From positions 1,426,001 to 1,490,000 of the forward strand of contig NZ_CP092968.1 of the NCBI RefSeq assembly GCF_027571405.1: DNA of 64,000 nucleotides, given 5' to 3'. This DNA is from Methylocystis parvus OBBP (GTDB lineage Bacteria > Pseudomonadota > Alphaproteobacteria > Rhizobiales > Beijerinckiaceae). Below the pieces are notes generated by a model. That model was not told the DNA's origin. It made no database searches and saw nothing but the letters and a program-made list of their open reading frames with translations. This document shows positions 8,363 through 17,692 of the stretch, in pieces (the first letter of the stretch is position 1; the number at the start of each line of letters is the position of its first letter). The translations under genes were made by a program, and so were the position numbers.

Positions 8363-9613
8363 ATGATCGTGCGTAATTTTCTGTCCTGGGCGCAGACGGC
8401 CAATGCGGCGCAACGCGCGGAGGGCGCCGGCGCTCTCGCCCGCGCCTATCTTTACTCCGATCTCCAAACGTCCGAACGCCGCGCGGCGGAAATCGCGCTG
8501 ATGTCCTTGCTCGACGATCCCTCGCCGCTGGTGCGTCGCGCGCTCTCCGACAATTTCGCCAGCGCCGTCGATGCGCCGCACGCACTTGTCTCCGCCCTTG
8601 CGAGCGATCAGTCCGACGTCGCGACGCCGGTGCTGTCGCGCTCCCCTCTGCTGACCGAAGCCGAACTCATCGATTGCGCGGCGATCGGCGACCCTTTCGC
8701 GCAGAGCGCCATTGCGCTGCGCGCCCGCGTTCCCGCCGGCGTCTGCGCCGCGCTTGCGGAAATCGGCGCGCGCGAGGCGGCGATTTCGCTCGCGGTCAAT
8801 CCGGGGGCGGATCTGCAGGAATTCTCCATGCGCCGCATGATCGAGCGCTTCGGCGAGGACGGCGAGATGCGCGAAGCGCTGCTTTCGCGCCCCTGGCTGC
8901 CCGCGACCGTACGCAACGACCTCGTCAATGCGACCGCCGCCGCGCTTTCCGCTTTCGTTATCGACGCCGGCTGGCTGACCAATGAACGCGCCGAGCGCCT
9001 GTCGCGTGAAGAGCGCGACAAGGCCAATGTGATCATCGTATCGGAAACCGCTGAACAGGACGGCCGTCACGGCGTGCGCGAGCTCGTCGTCCATTTGCGC
9101 GCCTCGCGCCAGCTCACGGCGAGTCTCGTTCTGCGCGCGCTGCTTTCCGGCAATCGCGACCTCTTCGAAGCCGCGCTCGTCGAACTCTCGGGCCTGCGCG
9201 AAGACAAGGTCGCGGGCCTGCTGCGCGACTTCCGAGGCGCCGGCTTCGCCGCTCTCTATCATCGCGCCGGCCTGCCGGAAAAATTCCTGCCCGCCTTCCG
9301 CGCCGCGCTCGAAGCGCAACGGGAATATGGCGACGTTCATGGCGGCGAGGCCCGCCTCTCGCTCGTAATGATCGAACGCGTGCTCACCGCTTGCGAAGAA
9401 ATGAACGGCGGCGAACTCGACAGACTGATGGCCTTGCTGCGACGCTTCGAAATGGAAGCCGCCTTGGAGGAGGCCCGCTCCGAGGCCGCGCGCCTCACGG
9501 CGGAAGCGCAGGCGCCGTCGGTCGCGTCGCCAGCGAGTCACGTCGTGATCGACACCGCGCCGATCATCGACATGGCGGCGTTCGAAGCGGAGCTGATGCA
9601 AGTGGCGGCTTAA
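8363..9613 (+). CDS. DUF2336 domain-containing protein
   Basis: 416 residues, largely alpha-helical and Ala/Arg/Glu-rich with no signal peptide or membrane segment. The N-terminal half matches the DUF2336 pattern: a helical-repeat region with LLDDPSPLVRRALSDNFA, later SVREL/HGVRELVVHLRASRQL and a GNRDLFEAALVELSG segment. DUF2336 proteins are common in Alphaproteobacteria and resemble HEAT-like repeats; function is not established. It stands alone, divergent from the CitE-like gene and convergent with nadK. Confidence 0.8.
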   Translation: MIVRNFLSWAQTANAAQRAEGAGALARAYLYSDLQTSERRAAEIALMSLLDDPSPLVRRALSDNFASAVDAPHALVSALASDQSDVATPVLSRSPLLTEAELIDCAAIGDPFAQSAIALRARVPAGVCAALAEIGAREAAISLAVNPGADLQEFSMRRMIERFGEDGEMREALLSRPWLPATVRNDLVNATAAALSAFVIDAGWLTNERAERLSREERDKANVIIVSETAEQDGRHGVRELVVHLRASRQLTASLVLRALLSGNRDLFEAALVELSGLREDKVAGLLRDFRGAGFAALYHRAGLPEKFLPAFRAALEAQREYGDVHGGEARLSLVMIERVLTACEEMNGGELDRLMALLRRFEMEAALEEARSEAARLTAEAQAPSVASPASHVVIDTAPIIDMAAFEAELMQVAA

Positions 9614-9722
9614 GAGCGCCTCTCGCCGCAGGCGGGAGAATGACCTTGATGCGCTCGGGCGATGCGAGGGCGGGAATACGGCGACGGGCGGCGACCTGAA
9701 AGTCGTAGCGTTACGCCGCTTT

Positions 9723-10514
9723 TCAATACCCGAACTGCTCCCGCAAAATCCGCTCCTCCAACGAATGGCCGGGATCGTGCAGCAGCATGAGATTGGCGTT
9801 GTGATCCATCTCGATGTCGACGAAAGCGACGTCCCGGAATTCGTCGTGGTCGGCGACGACGGAGACGGGCCGCTTGGCGGATTCGAGCACTTCCATCCTT
9901 ATCTTCGCTGCGTCGGGCAGCAGGGCGCCGCGCCATCTGCGGGGGCGGAAGGGCGAGATGGGCGTCAGCGCCAATAAGGGAGAGTCGAGCGGCAGGATGG
10001 GGCCGTTGGCCGAAAGATTATAAGCGGTGGAGCCGGCGGGAGTGGAGACGAGCACGCCGTCTGTGATGAGTTCCGGCAGGCGCTCATGGCCGTTTATGAG
10101 AATGCGCAGTTTCGCGACCTGCGACGTCTGGCGCAGCAGCGAGACCTCGTTGATGGCGTGAGCGGAGAATTCGTCGCCGCGCACATTGGTGGCGTTCATC
10201 AGCAGCGGATGGATGATCGACGGCTTGGCCTCGGCGAGGCGCTTGCGCAGGCCAGACTCGCGATACTGATTCATCAGAAAGCCGACGGAGCCCCGGTTCA
10301 TGCCGTAGATCGGCTTTCCCGTATCCATGTAGTTGTGGAGCGTGCGCAGCATGAGGCCGTCGCCGCCGAGCGCCACGATGCAGTCCGCGTCCTCGGGCGC
10401 GACGTCGCCATATTTCTCGACGAGACGCAGCCGCGCCTCGTCGGCCTCGGGCGTGCCGGAGGAGAGAAATGCAAGCTGCTTGAATGTGTTAGGCGAATCG
10501 CTCGAGGCGCCCAT
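9723..10514 (-). CDS. nadK: NAD kinase
   Basis: 263 residues. Phosphorylates NAD+ to NADP+ in the cytoplasm. The GGDG signature is present ([14 protein letters not shown]) with the [12 protein letters not shown] substrate-loop motif, and the second conserved block [18 protein letters not shown] follows. [18 protein letters not shown] is the usual alphaproteobacterial N-terminal context. The ATG at 10514 is chosen because family members start about 45 residues before GGDG; the longer open frame to 10616 adds low-complexity sequence. Confidence 0.93.
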   Translation of the reverse strand: MGASSDSPNTFKQLAFLSSGTPEADEARLRLVEKYGDVAPEDADCIVALGGDGLMLRTLHNYMDTGKPIYGMNRGSVGFLMNQYRESGLRKRLAEAKPSIIHPLLMNATNVRGDEFSAHAINEVSLLRQTSQVAKLRILINGHERLPELITDGVLVSTPAGSTAYNLSANGPILPLDSPLLALTPISPFRPRRWRGALLPDAAKIRMEVLESAKRPVSVVADHDEFRDVAFVDIEMDHNANLMLLHDPGHSLEERILREQFGY

Positions 10515-10709
10515 CTGCGGAAACCCTGTTGCTGGCGGCGCCCGCGTCGAAGGCCCGCCCTCTCGCATACACCGGCCGGCGGGCGCGGGAAACGCCTCAA
10601 TTTCCGGCAGATGCACGCAATTTTAATCGAATGAGAAAAACACTCGAAAACCGGTTTCTTTATGAGTTGATGAGTCCAACCCAGGAGGGGGTTCATAGCC
10701 CGAAGCGGC

Positions 10710-10868
10710 ATGGCTAAAATAGGTTTTCTCGCGAGCTTTCTCGCCGCCTTCATGACGATGGACGGCCATTTTTTCCATGGCGAGACCACTCGAACCGTGT
10801 TCGAGGGGTTGGTCCTGACCGGGCGCGCCGCGCATACGCAGGTCATGCGCGTCTTCAATCGTCGCTGA
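10710..10868 (+). CDS. possible 52-residue small protein
   Basis: A short open frame MAKIGFLASFLAAFMTMDG... ending VMRVFNRR. Codon third positions are mostly G/C as in neighbouring genes, and the N-terminus is hydrophobic. The weak point is the ribosome site: a good AGGAGGGGG lies at 10683-10690, about 19 bases before the ATG, too far for ordinary use. It occupies a gap of ~360 bases between nadK and the ROK kinase gene and is not part of either. No family recognised. Confidence 0.4.
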   Translation: MAKIGFLASFLAAFMTMDGHFFHGETTRTVFEGLVLTGRAAHTQVMRVFNRR

Positions 10869-10874
10869 ATCGGC

Positions 10875-11786
10875 TCAGGGGCCATCGCGCCACAGCCAGG
10901 CGGCTCCGCGCACGCCGCCGGAATCGCCGTGAACGTTGCGCAGGATTTTCGTGTCCAGAGCGTCTGTGAAAGCGTGCCTCGCCACGCGCGCCGTCAGCCC
11001 CTCATAGATGCGCGCAATATTCGACACGCCGCCGCCGAGCGCGATGACGTCGGGATCGAGTATGTCCACGATCATCGCCAACGCCCGCGACAGGCGGTCC
11101 TGATAGGCGTCGAGCGCCGCCAGCGCTTCGGCCTCTCCAGCGTCGGCGCGCGCGACGATTTCCTTGCTCGTGGCCTCGCCGCCCGAGACGCGCCGATATT
11201 CGCGCGAGAGACCCGCGCCGCAGAGAAAGGTCTCGATGCAGCCGTCATGCCCGCAAAAGCAACGCATGCCGGGATATTCCTCGCGCGTCATCCAGGGCAG
11301 AGGCGTGTGTCCCCATTCCCCGCCGATGTGATTGCGTCCGGCGACGATCTTGCCGTCGACCACCACGCCGCCGCCGACGCCCGTGCCGATGATGACGCCG
11401 AATACAACCCGCGTCCCCTGCCCCGCGCCGTCCACGGCTTCCGACAGCGCAAAACAATTGGCGTCGTTTTCGACGCGCACGGGGCGGCCGATCAGCTTTG
11501 CGAGATCGGCGTCCAAAGGCTTGCCGTTCACGACCTGCGTATTGGAGCCCTTGATGAAGCCGGTATGGGTCGAAAGCGAGCCCGGCGAGCCGACGCCGAC
11601 CGCGCCGCGACGGCCGGTCTCCTGCTCGATCTCCCGCACGAGAGCGGCGATGGCGCGGAGAATTTCGTCGTAATCATGCGCCGGAGTCGAAACGCGGCGG
11701 CGCGCGCGGATGGCGCCGTCGCGATCGAGCGCGATAGCCTCGATCTTGGTGCCGCCGAGATCGACGCCTATTCGAATGTCGCTCAT
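10875..11786 (-). CDS. ROK-family sugar kinase (fructokinase-like)
   Basis: 303 residues. N-terminal phosphate loop IGVDLGGTKIEAIALD, central VENDANCFALSEA, IIGTGVGGGVVVDG, and the ROK zinc motif: a His in IGGEWGH plus CFCGHDGCIETF. Together these indicate an ATP-dependent hexose kinase; fructose is the most likely substrate by similarity to Mak/fructokinases, but this is not proven by sequence. Its ATG overlaps the stop of the pentapeptide-repeat gene by 4 bases (ATGA), so it is probably translated as the last gene of the four-gene minus-strand cluster. Confidence 0.88.
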   Translation of the reverse strand: MSDIRIGVDLGGTKIEAIALDRDGAIRARRRVSTPAHDYDEILRAIAALVREIEQETGRRGAVGVGSPGSLSTHTGFIKGSNTQVVNGKPLDADLAKLIGRPVRVENDANCFALSEAVDGAGQGTRVVFGVIIGTGVGGGVVVDGKIVAGRNHIGGEWGHTPLPWMTREEYPGMRCFCGHDGCIETFLCGAGLSREYRRVSGGEATSKEIVARADAGEAEALAALDAYQDRLSRALAMIVDILDPDVIALGGGVSNIARIYEGLTARVARHAFTDALDTKILRNVHGDSGGVRGAAWLWRDGP

Positions 11787-12556
11787 TGACGGCGGGCGCG
11801 ATCGAGATGCTGCGCATGCTCGAGCGCCTTCTCGGACGCCGCGTCTATCTGCGCGGAATCGACATCGAGATCCTTCGTCATGGCGCCTGTGAAAATCGCG
11901 CCCGTGAAATCGGCGCCGGAAGCGTCGGCGTTCATCAGATTCGCCTGAGAGAAATCTGCGCCCGCCGCATGCAGGAAACGCAGATCGGCGCTCATCAGAT
12001 TGGCCTTGCGAAACTGCGCGCCTTCGACGATCGCCGAGCGCAGCACGGCGCGCATCAATCCCATCGACTGGTTTTTCATGTCGGCGGAAAGATTTGCGTC
12101 GTTGAATTTCGCGCCGCGCAAGGTCGCGCCCGACATGTCGCCGGCGAGCCTCGCGCCCGTGAAATCCGCGCCGTCGCCGCGCATCTTCTGCATCTGCGCC
12201 GCGAAGGCGTGCGCGCCTTTGAGCGACGCGCCGGTGATATCGGCTTGCAGCATCCAGGCCTGATCGAGAATGGCGCCGTCGAGCTTCGCGCCGGAAAGGC
12301 GCGCCTTGTTCAAGCGCGCGGCGCGAAGATTGACGCCGGAGAGATCGAGCCCCGAAAGATCGAGGCCGTTGAGGCTCTTTCCAGAGAAGTCCGTCTGACC
12401 CGATTTCAACGCGGCCTCGACGTCGGCGCGGCTCATTTCCGATTGTGAATAGGCGGGCTGCGTAAGATCGACGCCCTGCAACATATCCTGCGCAAGCGCC
12501 GCGAATGGCGAGAGAAGCGCCGCAAGGCCCGCGCCGACGAGAAAACGCAATTTCAT
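11783..12556 (-). CDS. exported pentapeptide-repeat protein
   Basis: 257 residues with a Sec signal peptide (MKLRFLVGAGLAALLSPFAALAQ). The body is a run of pentapeptide repeats of A(D/N)LxX type, e.g. LDLSGLDLSGVNLRAARLNKA and later ANLMSADLRFLHAAGADF, predicting a right-handed quadrilateral beta-helix. The start at 12556 has GGAG about 9 bases upstream. It overlaps the stop of the upstream HHH-protein gene (ATGA) and the start of the ROK gene. Export distinguishes it from Qnr-like gyrase inhibitors. Function unknown. Confidence 0.85.
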   Translation of the reverse strand: MKLRFLVGAGLAALLSPFAALAQDMLQGVDLTQPAYSQSEMSRADVEAALKSGQTDFSGKSLNGLDLSGLDLSGVNLRAARLNKARLSGAKLDGAILDQAWMLQADITGASLKGAHAFAAQMQKMRGDGADFTGARLAGDMSGATLRGAKFNDANLSADMKNQSMGLMRAVLRSAIVEGAQFRKANLMSADLRFLHAAGADFSQANLMNADASGADFTGAIFTGAMTKDLDVDSAQIDAASEKALEHAQHLDRARRQ

Positions 12557-13284
12557 TTCAGTTCCGCTCCTTCCCCCGCCAGCGCCCGCGCCTGCTGAAT
12601 CCATTTGTCCCGCTCGACGCGGCCGGGCGCGCCGATGGCGGCGCCGATCCATTTGGCGTTGTCGAGGTTCCACGCGGCGATCTGGTCATAATGGAAGACG
12701 CCGAGCGCGTTGAGCTTTACGAGACTCTTGGGACCGACGCCCTTGATGCGCGAAAGATCGTCCGGCGCGTCATTGCGTGGGCTTGAAAGGAGTTCCGGCC
12801 TGACGCCTTGCTTCTTCTTTGAAGGGGCCGGGGCGACGTCCGCCGCGCTCGCCGCGTCGACAGGCGCGCTCATTGTTACAGCATCCCAGGACGCCTCTTC
12901 ATTCGCCGCCCGCGCATGTGAGGGAATGAGCGGTTCGGGCGATTCGACTCGAATCGGAGCAACGACGACAGGCGCCGGCGAGAGCCGCTTGGGTTGCGCC
13001 GCTCCGCCGCCAAACCCTTTCAGGAAGCCGCCGAGCGGAAGCCCCGCCGCATAAGCGAGGCTGAGCGCCAGCCCGATGTCGAAAACGGCGGCGTCACGGC
13101 CTTCGAGCGTTTCGGCGTAGGAAACGAAAATGGCGGAGCCGAGCGCGAGAAGACCGGCGACGACGATCCATCCGCCGGAGAAACTTGCGTCCCTGGCGCG
13201 CGTATAGGTCACGAACCCGATCAGCGCGCCAAGCGCGAATGCGCCTGCGAGCCATGGCCAGCCGAGCGTGAAGAGATGGATCAT
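12553..13284 (-). CDS. membrane protein with C-terminal helix-hairpin-helix domain
   Basis: 243 residues. Three hydrophobic segments occupy about 5-90 (LFTLGWPWLAGAFALGALIGF; GGWIVVAGLLALGSAIFVSY; FDIGLALSLAYAAGLPLGGF). A Pro/Ala/Ser linker follows, then a C-terminal domain of ~65 residues, DLSRIKGVGPKSLVKLNALGVFHYDQIAAW, which is the HHH fold seen in proteins annotated as flap-endonuclease-1-like or as NuoE C-terminal extensions. HHH alone does not show nuclease activity. Strong ribosome site GAAGGAGG before the ATG. Second gene of the OmpA/HHH/pentapeptide/ROK cluster. Confidence 0.8.
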   Translation of the reverse strand: MIHLFTLGWPWLAGAFALGALIGFVTYTRARDASFSGGWIVVAGLLALGSAIFVSYAETLEGRDAAVFDIGLALSLAYAAGLPLGGFLKGFGGGAAQPKRLSPAPVVVAPIRVESPEPLIPSHARAANEEASWDAVTMSAPVDAASAADVAPAPSKKKQGVRPELLSSPRNDAPDDLSRIKGVGPKSLVKLNALGVFHYDQIAAWNLDNAKWIGAAIGAPGRVERDKWIQQARALAGEGAELK

Positions 13285-13307
13285 CTATGCGCCTCCTTCG
13301 CTCGCGG

Positions 13308-14714
13308 TCACTTCACGTTGAATTCGATGCGCCAGTTGCGGGCGCGGCTTTCGTCGCTGTCATTGGGGGCGATGGGCCGCTCGCTCCCATAGCCCATCGG
13401 CCAGACATGAAATGAATCGGCCCCGGCTTTCACAAAGCGGTCGACGACGGCGCTCGCGCGCTTCTTGCTGCGTTCCCGATCGACCTCGGGATCGCCGCCA
13501 TTATCCGTATGACTCGCGACTTCGACTGGAACCGCTTTGCACCGCAACGCCGCCGCCGTCAGCGTGTCGATGAGCGCGGCGGCTTCGTCCGAGATCGCGT
13601 CGCTGGCGTCGAAACGGATCGGCGTCTTCGACAGTTCGGCGAAAGCGGCGCGGCAGCCCGCCGCATCGAGCGGCGCGCCGAGCGTGCGGGAAACGAGACG
13701 CGTCTCGCCAGCGAACCCCTTGGGCAGTCCGCTCTCGAAAGTCTTTTCGATCTCGTCGCGCGCGCCCTCGAAGCGCGCCGCGCCCGAAAGCGACGCCGTC
13801 GCGTCGCTGAGAGAAAGATTGCCGCTGTCCATGCGCGCCAGCGCGGCGAGGCCGGCGCCCGCCGCGTCGGCGAATTTATCCGGCGCGCCTTTCGCGATGG
13901 CGAGCTGATCCTCGACGATCGAGTCGAAGAAGCGGCGTCGCGCGCCCTCGACGATGCGGTTGCGCGTCGCCTCATCCGGCGCGAAACCGGCGAGGATCGT
14001 CTTGTAGCCTTCGCGCAGCGCCTGAAAGACGTATGGCGAAACCGGCCCCGGCGCGACCTCGACTTTCGCGAGTTCGAAACCTTCCGGCATGCGCGCTTTC
14101 AATTCGATCGTCAGCGTTTCAGCGCGGATATTTTCGCGGCCCTCGCCCTCGATCGTCAGACGGCCGTCCGTCAGCGACACTTTGCCGCTCGAGAGACGGC
14201 GCAACGCATCGAGCGCAAGTTCGAGCGCCGCGGCGAAGTCCCCCGACGGCGACGCGGCGTCGATCTTCGTCCCGTCGCTGACCGCGAGACCCGATCCGGC
14301 CGCCGCCGCCAACAGGACGGCGCGTTTCTGCAACGCGTCGTCGGGGAGCTTTCCGTCGAGCGCAATCAGGCTTTCGCCGAGCGTCGCTGAGAATATGTAT
14401 GGCTCGCGCGGCGGCGGAGATGACGACGGCGACGGCGGCGAGGAGGAAGCGGCCGGCGGCGCGTCTTCGATCGCGTTGATGCGCCGCACGCCGTAATCCG
14501 CGCGCAGCGCAGCGATCTCTTTTGCGCCGGGCGCGGCGCCGGCGATGGCGACGTCGCGCCCCACTACGGCAACCTTCGCGGGGTCCAGCGACAGCCGCGC
14601 GGCGACCTTCTCCTTGAGCGTCGCCTCGATCTGCGGCGTCAGCGATTGCGCGGCGAAAAAAATGACGCCCGCCAGAACCGGCAGTCCGATCCACCATTTT
14701 TTGGGCTGGTGCAT
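13308..14714 (-). CDS. OmpA-family protein with BON-like domains
   Basis: 468 residues. An N-terminal membrane anchor or signal (WWIGLPVLAGVIFFAAQSL) precedes BON-like segments (TLKEKVAARLSLDPAKVAVVGRDVAIAG) and a Ser/Pro hinge (about 88-98). Two further alpha/beta units follow, then a C-terminal OmpA-like peptidoglycan-binding domain with VEVASHTDNGGDPEVDRERS KKRA-type pattern and GYGSERPIAPN. The layout resembles mycobacterial ArfA (Rv0899). Likely anchored in the inner membrane facing peptidoglycan. First gene of the minus-strand cluster; promoter expected in 14715-14822. Confidence 0.82.
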   Translation of the reverse strand: MHQPKKWWIGLPVLAGVIFFAAQSLTPQIEATLKEKVAARLSLDPAKVAVVGRDVAIAGAAPGAKEIAALRADYGVRRINAIEDAPPAASSSPPSPSSSPPPREPYIFSATLGESLIALDGKLPDDALQKRAVLLAAAAGSGLAVSDGTKIDAASPSGDFAAALELALDALRRLSSGKVSLTDGRLTIEGEGRENIRAETLTIELKARMPEGFELAKVEVAPGPVSPYVFQALREGYKTILAGFAPDEATRNRIVEGARRRFFDSIVEDQLAIAKGAPDKFADAAGAGLAALARMDSGNLSLSDATASLSGAARFEGARDEIEKTFESGLPKGFAGETRLVSRTLGAPLDAAGCRAAFAELSKTPIRFDASDAISDEAAALIDTLTAAALRCKAVPVEVASHTDNGGDPEVDRERSKKRASAVVDRFVKAGADSFHVWPMGYGSERPIAPNDSDESRARNWRIEFNVK

Positions 14715-14792
14715 GAACGTCCCGTCCCCCTGGATTGAGAATCAGCAAAGACGCGCATCTTCTACGCATGGTTGCCGGGCGGATGCGGGAGT

Positions 14793-14826
14793 CAAGTGCG
14801 GACACAAAACAAGTGCGGACACAAAA
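14793..14826. repeat. tandem 17-bp direct repeat
   Basis: CAAGTGCGGACACAAAA occurs twice with no spacer, just upstream of the OmpA-family gene and abutting the rnhA-side terminator. It could be paired regulator sites or a chance duplication. Confidence 0.7.
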
Positions 14827-14851
14827 AGAGGCGCGGCGATGGCCGCGCCCC
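14823..14851 (-). terminator. intrinsic terminator for the ispH-thrB-rnhA unit
   Basis: On the minus strand GGCGCGG, loop CCATCG, CCGCGCC, then TC and a T5 run. It lies ~180 bases after the rnhA stop. The intervening 14852-15029 holds no gene I can support. Confidence 0.7.
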
Positions 14852-15029
14852 GTGAGGCTGAGAGAAGAGAGTCCTGGGTCTCTGATTAAAAGAGATAGGA
14901 TCAGTCGCGCCGCTTGCAAGCCGCCCCGGGCCAAGACCGCGCTCAATTACGAATAAGTAAGGGTGGCGCCATGACTTTTGGGACCAAGACCGGCGTCCCT
15001 AATCGGCCCGCGACGCGAATACGGCGCGA

Positions 15030-15479
15030 TCAACGGCGCGATGGAAGGAAAGGCGCCATGCCGGCGCGCGCGAGTGCGTCGGCGCGTTCGTTCATCTCGT
15101 CGCCGGAATGTCCCTTGACCCAATGCCAGGCGACGTCGTGACGCTCTTCGGCCGCTTCCAGCCGCCGCCAGAGCTCGACATTCTTGACGGGCTTGCGGTC
15201 GGCCGTCTTCCAGCCGCGCGTCTTCCATCCCTTGATCCAGGAGGTGACGCCGCCGCGCACATATTGCGAGTCCGTATAAAGGTCCACGGCGCAGGGCCGC
15301 GTCAGCGCCTCGAGCGACATGATCGCCGCCATGAGCTCCATGCGGTTATTGGTGGTCGCGGCCTCGCCGCCCGACAATTCTTTTTCGACGTCGCCGAAGC
15401 GCAGGATGGCCCCCCAGCCGCCGGGGCCGGGATTTCCCGAACAGGCCCCGTCGGTCCAGATCGCGACGCGTTTCGTCAT
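15030..15479 (-). CDS. rnhA: ribonuclease HI
   Basis: 149 residues, normal for the family. It degrades RNA of RNA:DNA hybrids. [17 protein letters not shown] carries the first catalytic Asp, [16 protein letters not shown] the Glu, [11 protein letters not shown] the second Asp, and [16 protein letters not shown] the last. The ATG at 15479 overlaps the thrB stop by 4 bases (ATGA), as is common for thrB-rnhA in Alphaproteobacteria. Confidence 0.96.
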   Translation of the reverse strand: MTKRVAIWTDGACSGNPGPGGWGAILRFGDVEKELSGGEAATTNNRMELMAAIMSLEALTRPCAVDLYTDSQYVRGGVTSWIKGWKTRGWKTADRKPVKNVELWRRLEAAEERHDVAWHWVKGHSGDEMNERADALARAGMAPFLPSRR

Positions 15480-16423
15480 AGAAAGCCGTCGGCCGTCTGG
15501 TGGAAACGAAGCTTGGCGAGATATTCGCGCGGGTCTTTCGGCTTCACCAATGCGCCCTTCGGGACGTTCAGCCAATCGACATAGCGCGTCAGCAGGAACC
15601 GGATCGCCGCTCCGCGCGCCAGAGTCGGGAAGGCGTCGAGTTCCGCGGCGGTCAGCGGCCGCACGCGGCGATAGGCGGAAAGCAGCGCCGTCCCCTTCTC
15701 CGTTTCGAACCGATGCGCGTCGTCGAAGCACCAGGCGTTGAGGCAGATGGCGAGATCGTAGGCGTAGGCGTCGTTGCAGGCGAAGTAGAAGTCGATGACG
15801 CCGGACATTTTGTCGCCGAGGAAGAAGGCGTTGTCCGGAAAGAGATCGGCGTGAATGACCCCGCTCGGCAGGTTTCGCGGCCAGTTCTTCTCGAGATGGT
15901 CGAGTTCCGCTTCGACCGTCTCGCGCAGCCCGATCTCCACTTCATTCGCCCGCCCGGCTGACGGCGCGAAGAGCGGGCGCCACGAATCCACGGAAAGCGC
16001 ATTGGCGCGCCGCCCTTCGAAATCGGCGGTGGCGAGATGCAGATGCGCAAGGGTCTCGCCCAACGCCGCGCAATGGGCGACCTCCGGATGGTGGACGGAA
16101 TAACCGTCGAGAAACGTCACAATGACGGCGGGCCGTCCGGCAAGCCGCCCGAGCGGCGCGCCGGCGCGATTGCGCACCGGCTGCGGACAGGTGACGCCGC
16201 GCCGGGCGAGATGCTCCATCAGACCGAGGAAAAAGGGCAGATCCGCTTCGGCGACGCGCTTTTCATAAAGCGTGAGGATGAAACTGCCAGCGCTGGTGTG
16301 CAGATAATAGTTGGAGTTCTCGACCCCCTCCGCGATGCCCTTGCAGGAGAGGAGGTCGCCGATGTCATAGGTCGCAAGGAACGCGATCAGCTCGGCGTCG
16401 TCGACCTGAGTATAAACGGCCAT
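15476..16423 (-). CDS. thrB: homoserine kinase (ThrB, APH-fold type)
   Basis: 315 residues. Converts homoserine to O-phosphohomoserine for threonine synthesis. This is the aminoglycoside-phosphotransferase-like Thr[19 protein letters not shown] at the nucleotide loop, [14 protein letters not shown] as catalytic loop, and [18 protein letters not shown] as the DFG-like metal site. Placed between ispH (28 bases upstream) and rnhA (4-base overlap), the ordinary alphaproteobacterial order. Confidence 0.95.
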   Translation of the reverse strand: MAVYTQVDDAELIAFLATYDIGDLLSCKGIAEGVENSNYYLHTSAGSFILTLYEKRVAEADLPFFLGLMEHLARRGVTCPQPVRNRAGAPLGRLAGRPAVIVTFLDGYSVHHPEVAHCAALGETLAHLHLATADFEGRRANALSVDSWRPLFAPSAGRANEVEIGLRETVEAELDHLEKNWPRNLPSGVIHADLFPDNAFFLGDKMSGVIDFYFACNDAYAYDLAICLNAWCFDDAHRFETEKGTALLSAYRRVRPLTAAELDAFPTLARGAAIRFLLTRYVDWLNVPKGALVKPKDPREYLAKLRFHQTADGFL

Positions 16424-16450
16424 GGGCGTCTTTCCGAGAGCAACGCCGCA

Positions 16451-17419
16451 TCAGGCCATCGCCCGCAGCTCCTTTGGCAGCGGGAAGGAAACGCTCTCAT
16501 CCGCCGTCGAGACGGTTTCGACGCTGATCTCATAGCGTTCGGCGAAAGCGTCCATGATCTCCTCGACCAGCACTTCGGGCGCCGAGGCGCCGGCGGTGAT
16601 GCCGAGCGATGTGATGTTGCTGAAAAGCGCCCAATCGATCTCGCTCTTACCCTGCACGAGCTGCGCCGGCGCGCCCGCGCGCTCCGCGACTTCGCGAAGG
16701 CGCTGCGAATTGGACGAATTGGGCGAGCCCACGACGATGACCGCGTCGACATTCGGCGCAACTTCCTTCACCGCCGCCTGGCGATTGGTCGTCGCGTAGC
16801 AGATGTCTTCCTTATGGGGGCCGACGATCGCGGGAAAACGCTTGGTCAGCGCGCTGACGATTTCCTGAGAATCGTCGAGCGAAAGCGTGGTCTGCGTGAC
16901 ATAAGCGAGGTTCTTTTCATCGTCGAGGCTGAGATTCTTGATGTCCTCGACCGACTCGACGAGCACGACCGCGCCTTCCGGCAACTGACCCATCGTGCCG
17001 ACGACCTCCGGATGGCCGGAATGGCCGACGAGCAACACGCGGCGCCCGCGCTTCCAGTGGATTTCAGCTTCGCGATGCACTTTCGTGACGAGGGGGCATG
17101 TCGCGTCGATGGCGAGGAGATTGCGCGACTGGGCTTCTGCCGAAACCGCCTTGGCGACGCCGTGAGCGGAGAAGATCACGGGCGCGTCCGTCTGCGGAAT
17201 TTCTTCCAGCTCCTCGACGAATACCGCGCCCTTGGCCTTCAGCGACTCGACCACATAACGGTTGTGCACGATTTCATGGCGCACATAGACGGGCGGCCCG
17301 TATTTGGCGAGCGCGCGCTCGACCGCGTCGATGGCGCGCACGACGCCGGCGCAGAAGCCGCGGGGCGAGCAGAGAAGAATCTTGAGCGGCGGCTTGAGGC
17401 CACGGGGCTGAGCATTCAT
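16451..17419 (-). CDS. ispH: 4-hydroxy-3-methylbut-2-enyl diphosphate reductase
   Basis: 322 residues. Last step of the MEP isoprenoid pathway, making IPP and DMAPP with a [4Fe-4S] cluster. The three cluster cysteines are visible in [10 protein letters not shown] (start), DATCPLVTK and [11 protein letters not shown]; the E-x-x-x-x substrate loop and [10 protein letters not shown] and [10 protein letters not shown] blocks are intact. First gene of an ispH-thrB-rnhA unit. Confidence 0.97.
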   Translation of the reverse strand: MNAQPRGLKPPLKILLCSPRGFCAGVVRAIDAVERALAKYGPPVYVRHEIVHNRYVVESLKAKGAVFVEELEEIPQTDAPVIFSAHGVAKAVSAEAQSRNLLAIDATCPLVTKVHREAEIHWKRGRRVLLVGHSGHPEVVGTMGQLPEGAVVLVESVEDIKNLSLDDEKNLAYVTQTTLSLDDSQEIVSALTKRFPAIVGPHKEDICYATTNRQAAVKEVAPNVDAVIVVGSPNSSNSQRLREVAERAGAPAQLVQGKSEIDWALFSNITSLGITAGASAPEVLVEEIMDAFAERYEISVETVSTADESVSFPLPKELRAMA

Positions 17420-17692
17420 TGGGGCGCCTTCGGCACTGGGGCCGCGCGGCTGCGCCGGCGGCTTTCTGGCGTCTCGCCCGACAAGGGACGTCCGCCCATT
17501 TGTGGCGTCGAGTGGGTGGAAGCAATGTCGCGGCGGCCGGACTCTGTCAAGCGGGCAGCCGGGCCCGCGCCTGGATGCGCCCCCGGCTCGACCGGGCTAC
17601 CGATTCCCGGATCATTGCGCTAGCATGGCGCCAGACCAATGAGACGGGAGATCAACTCCCCTCACAGTCAGCACAGCCAGCGGGAGAGAAGC

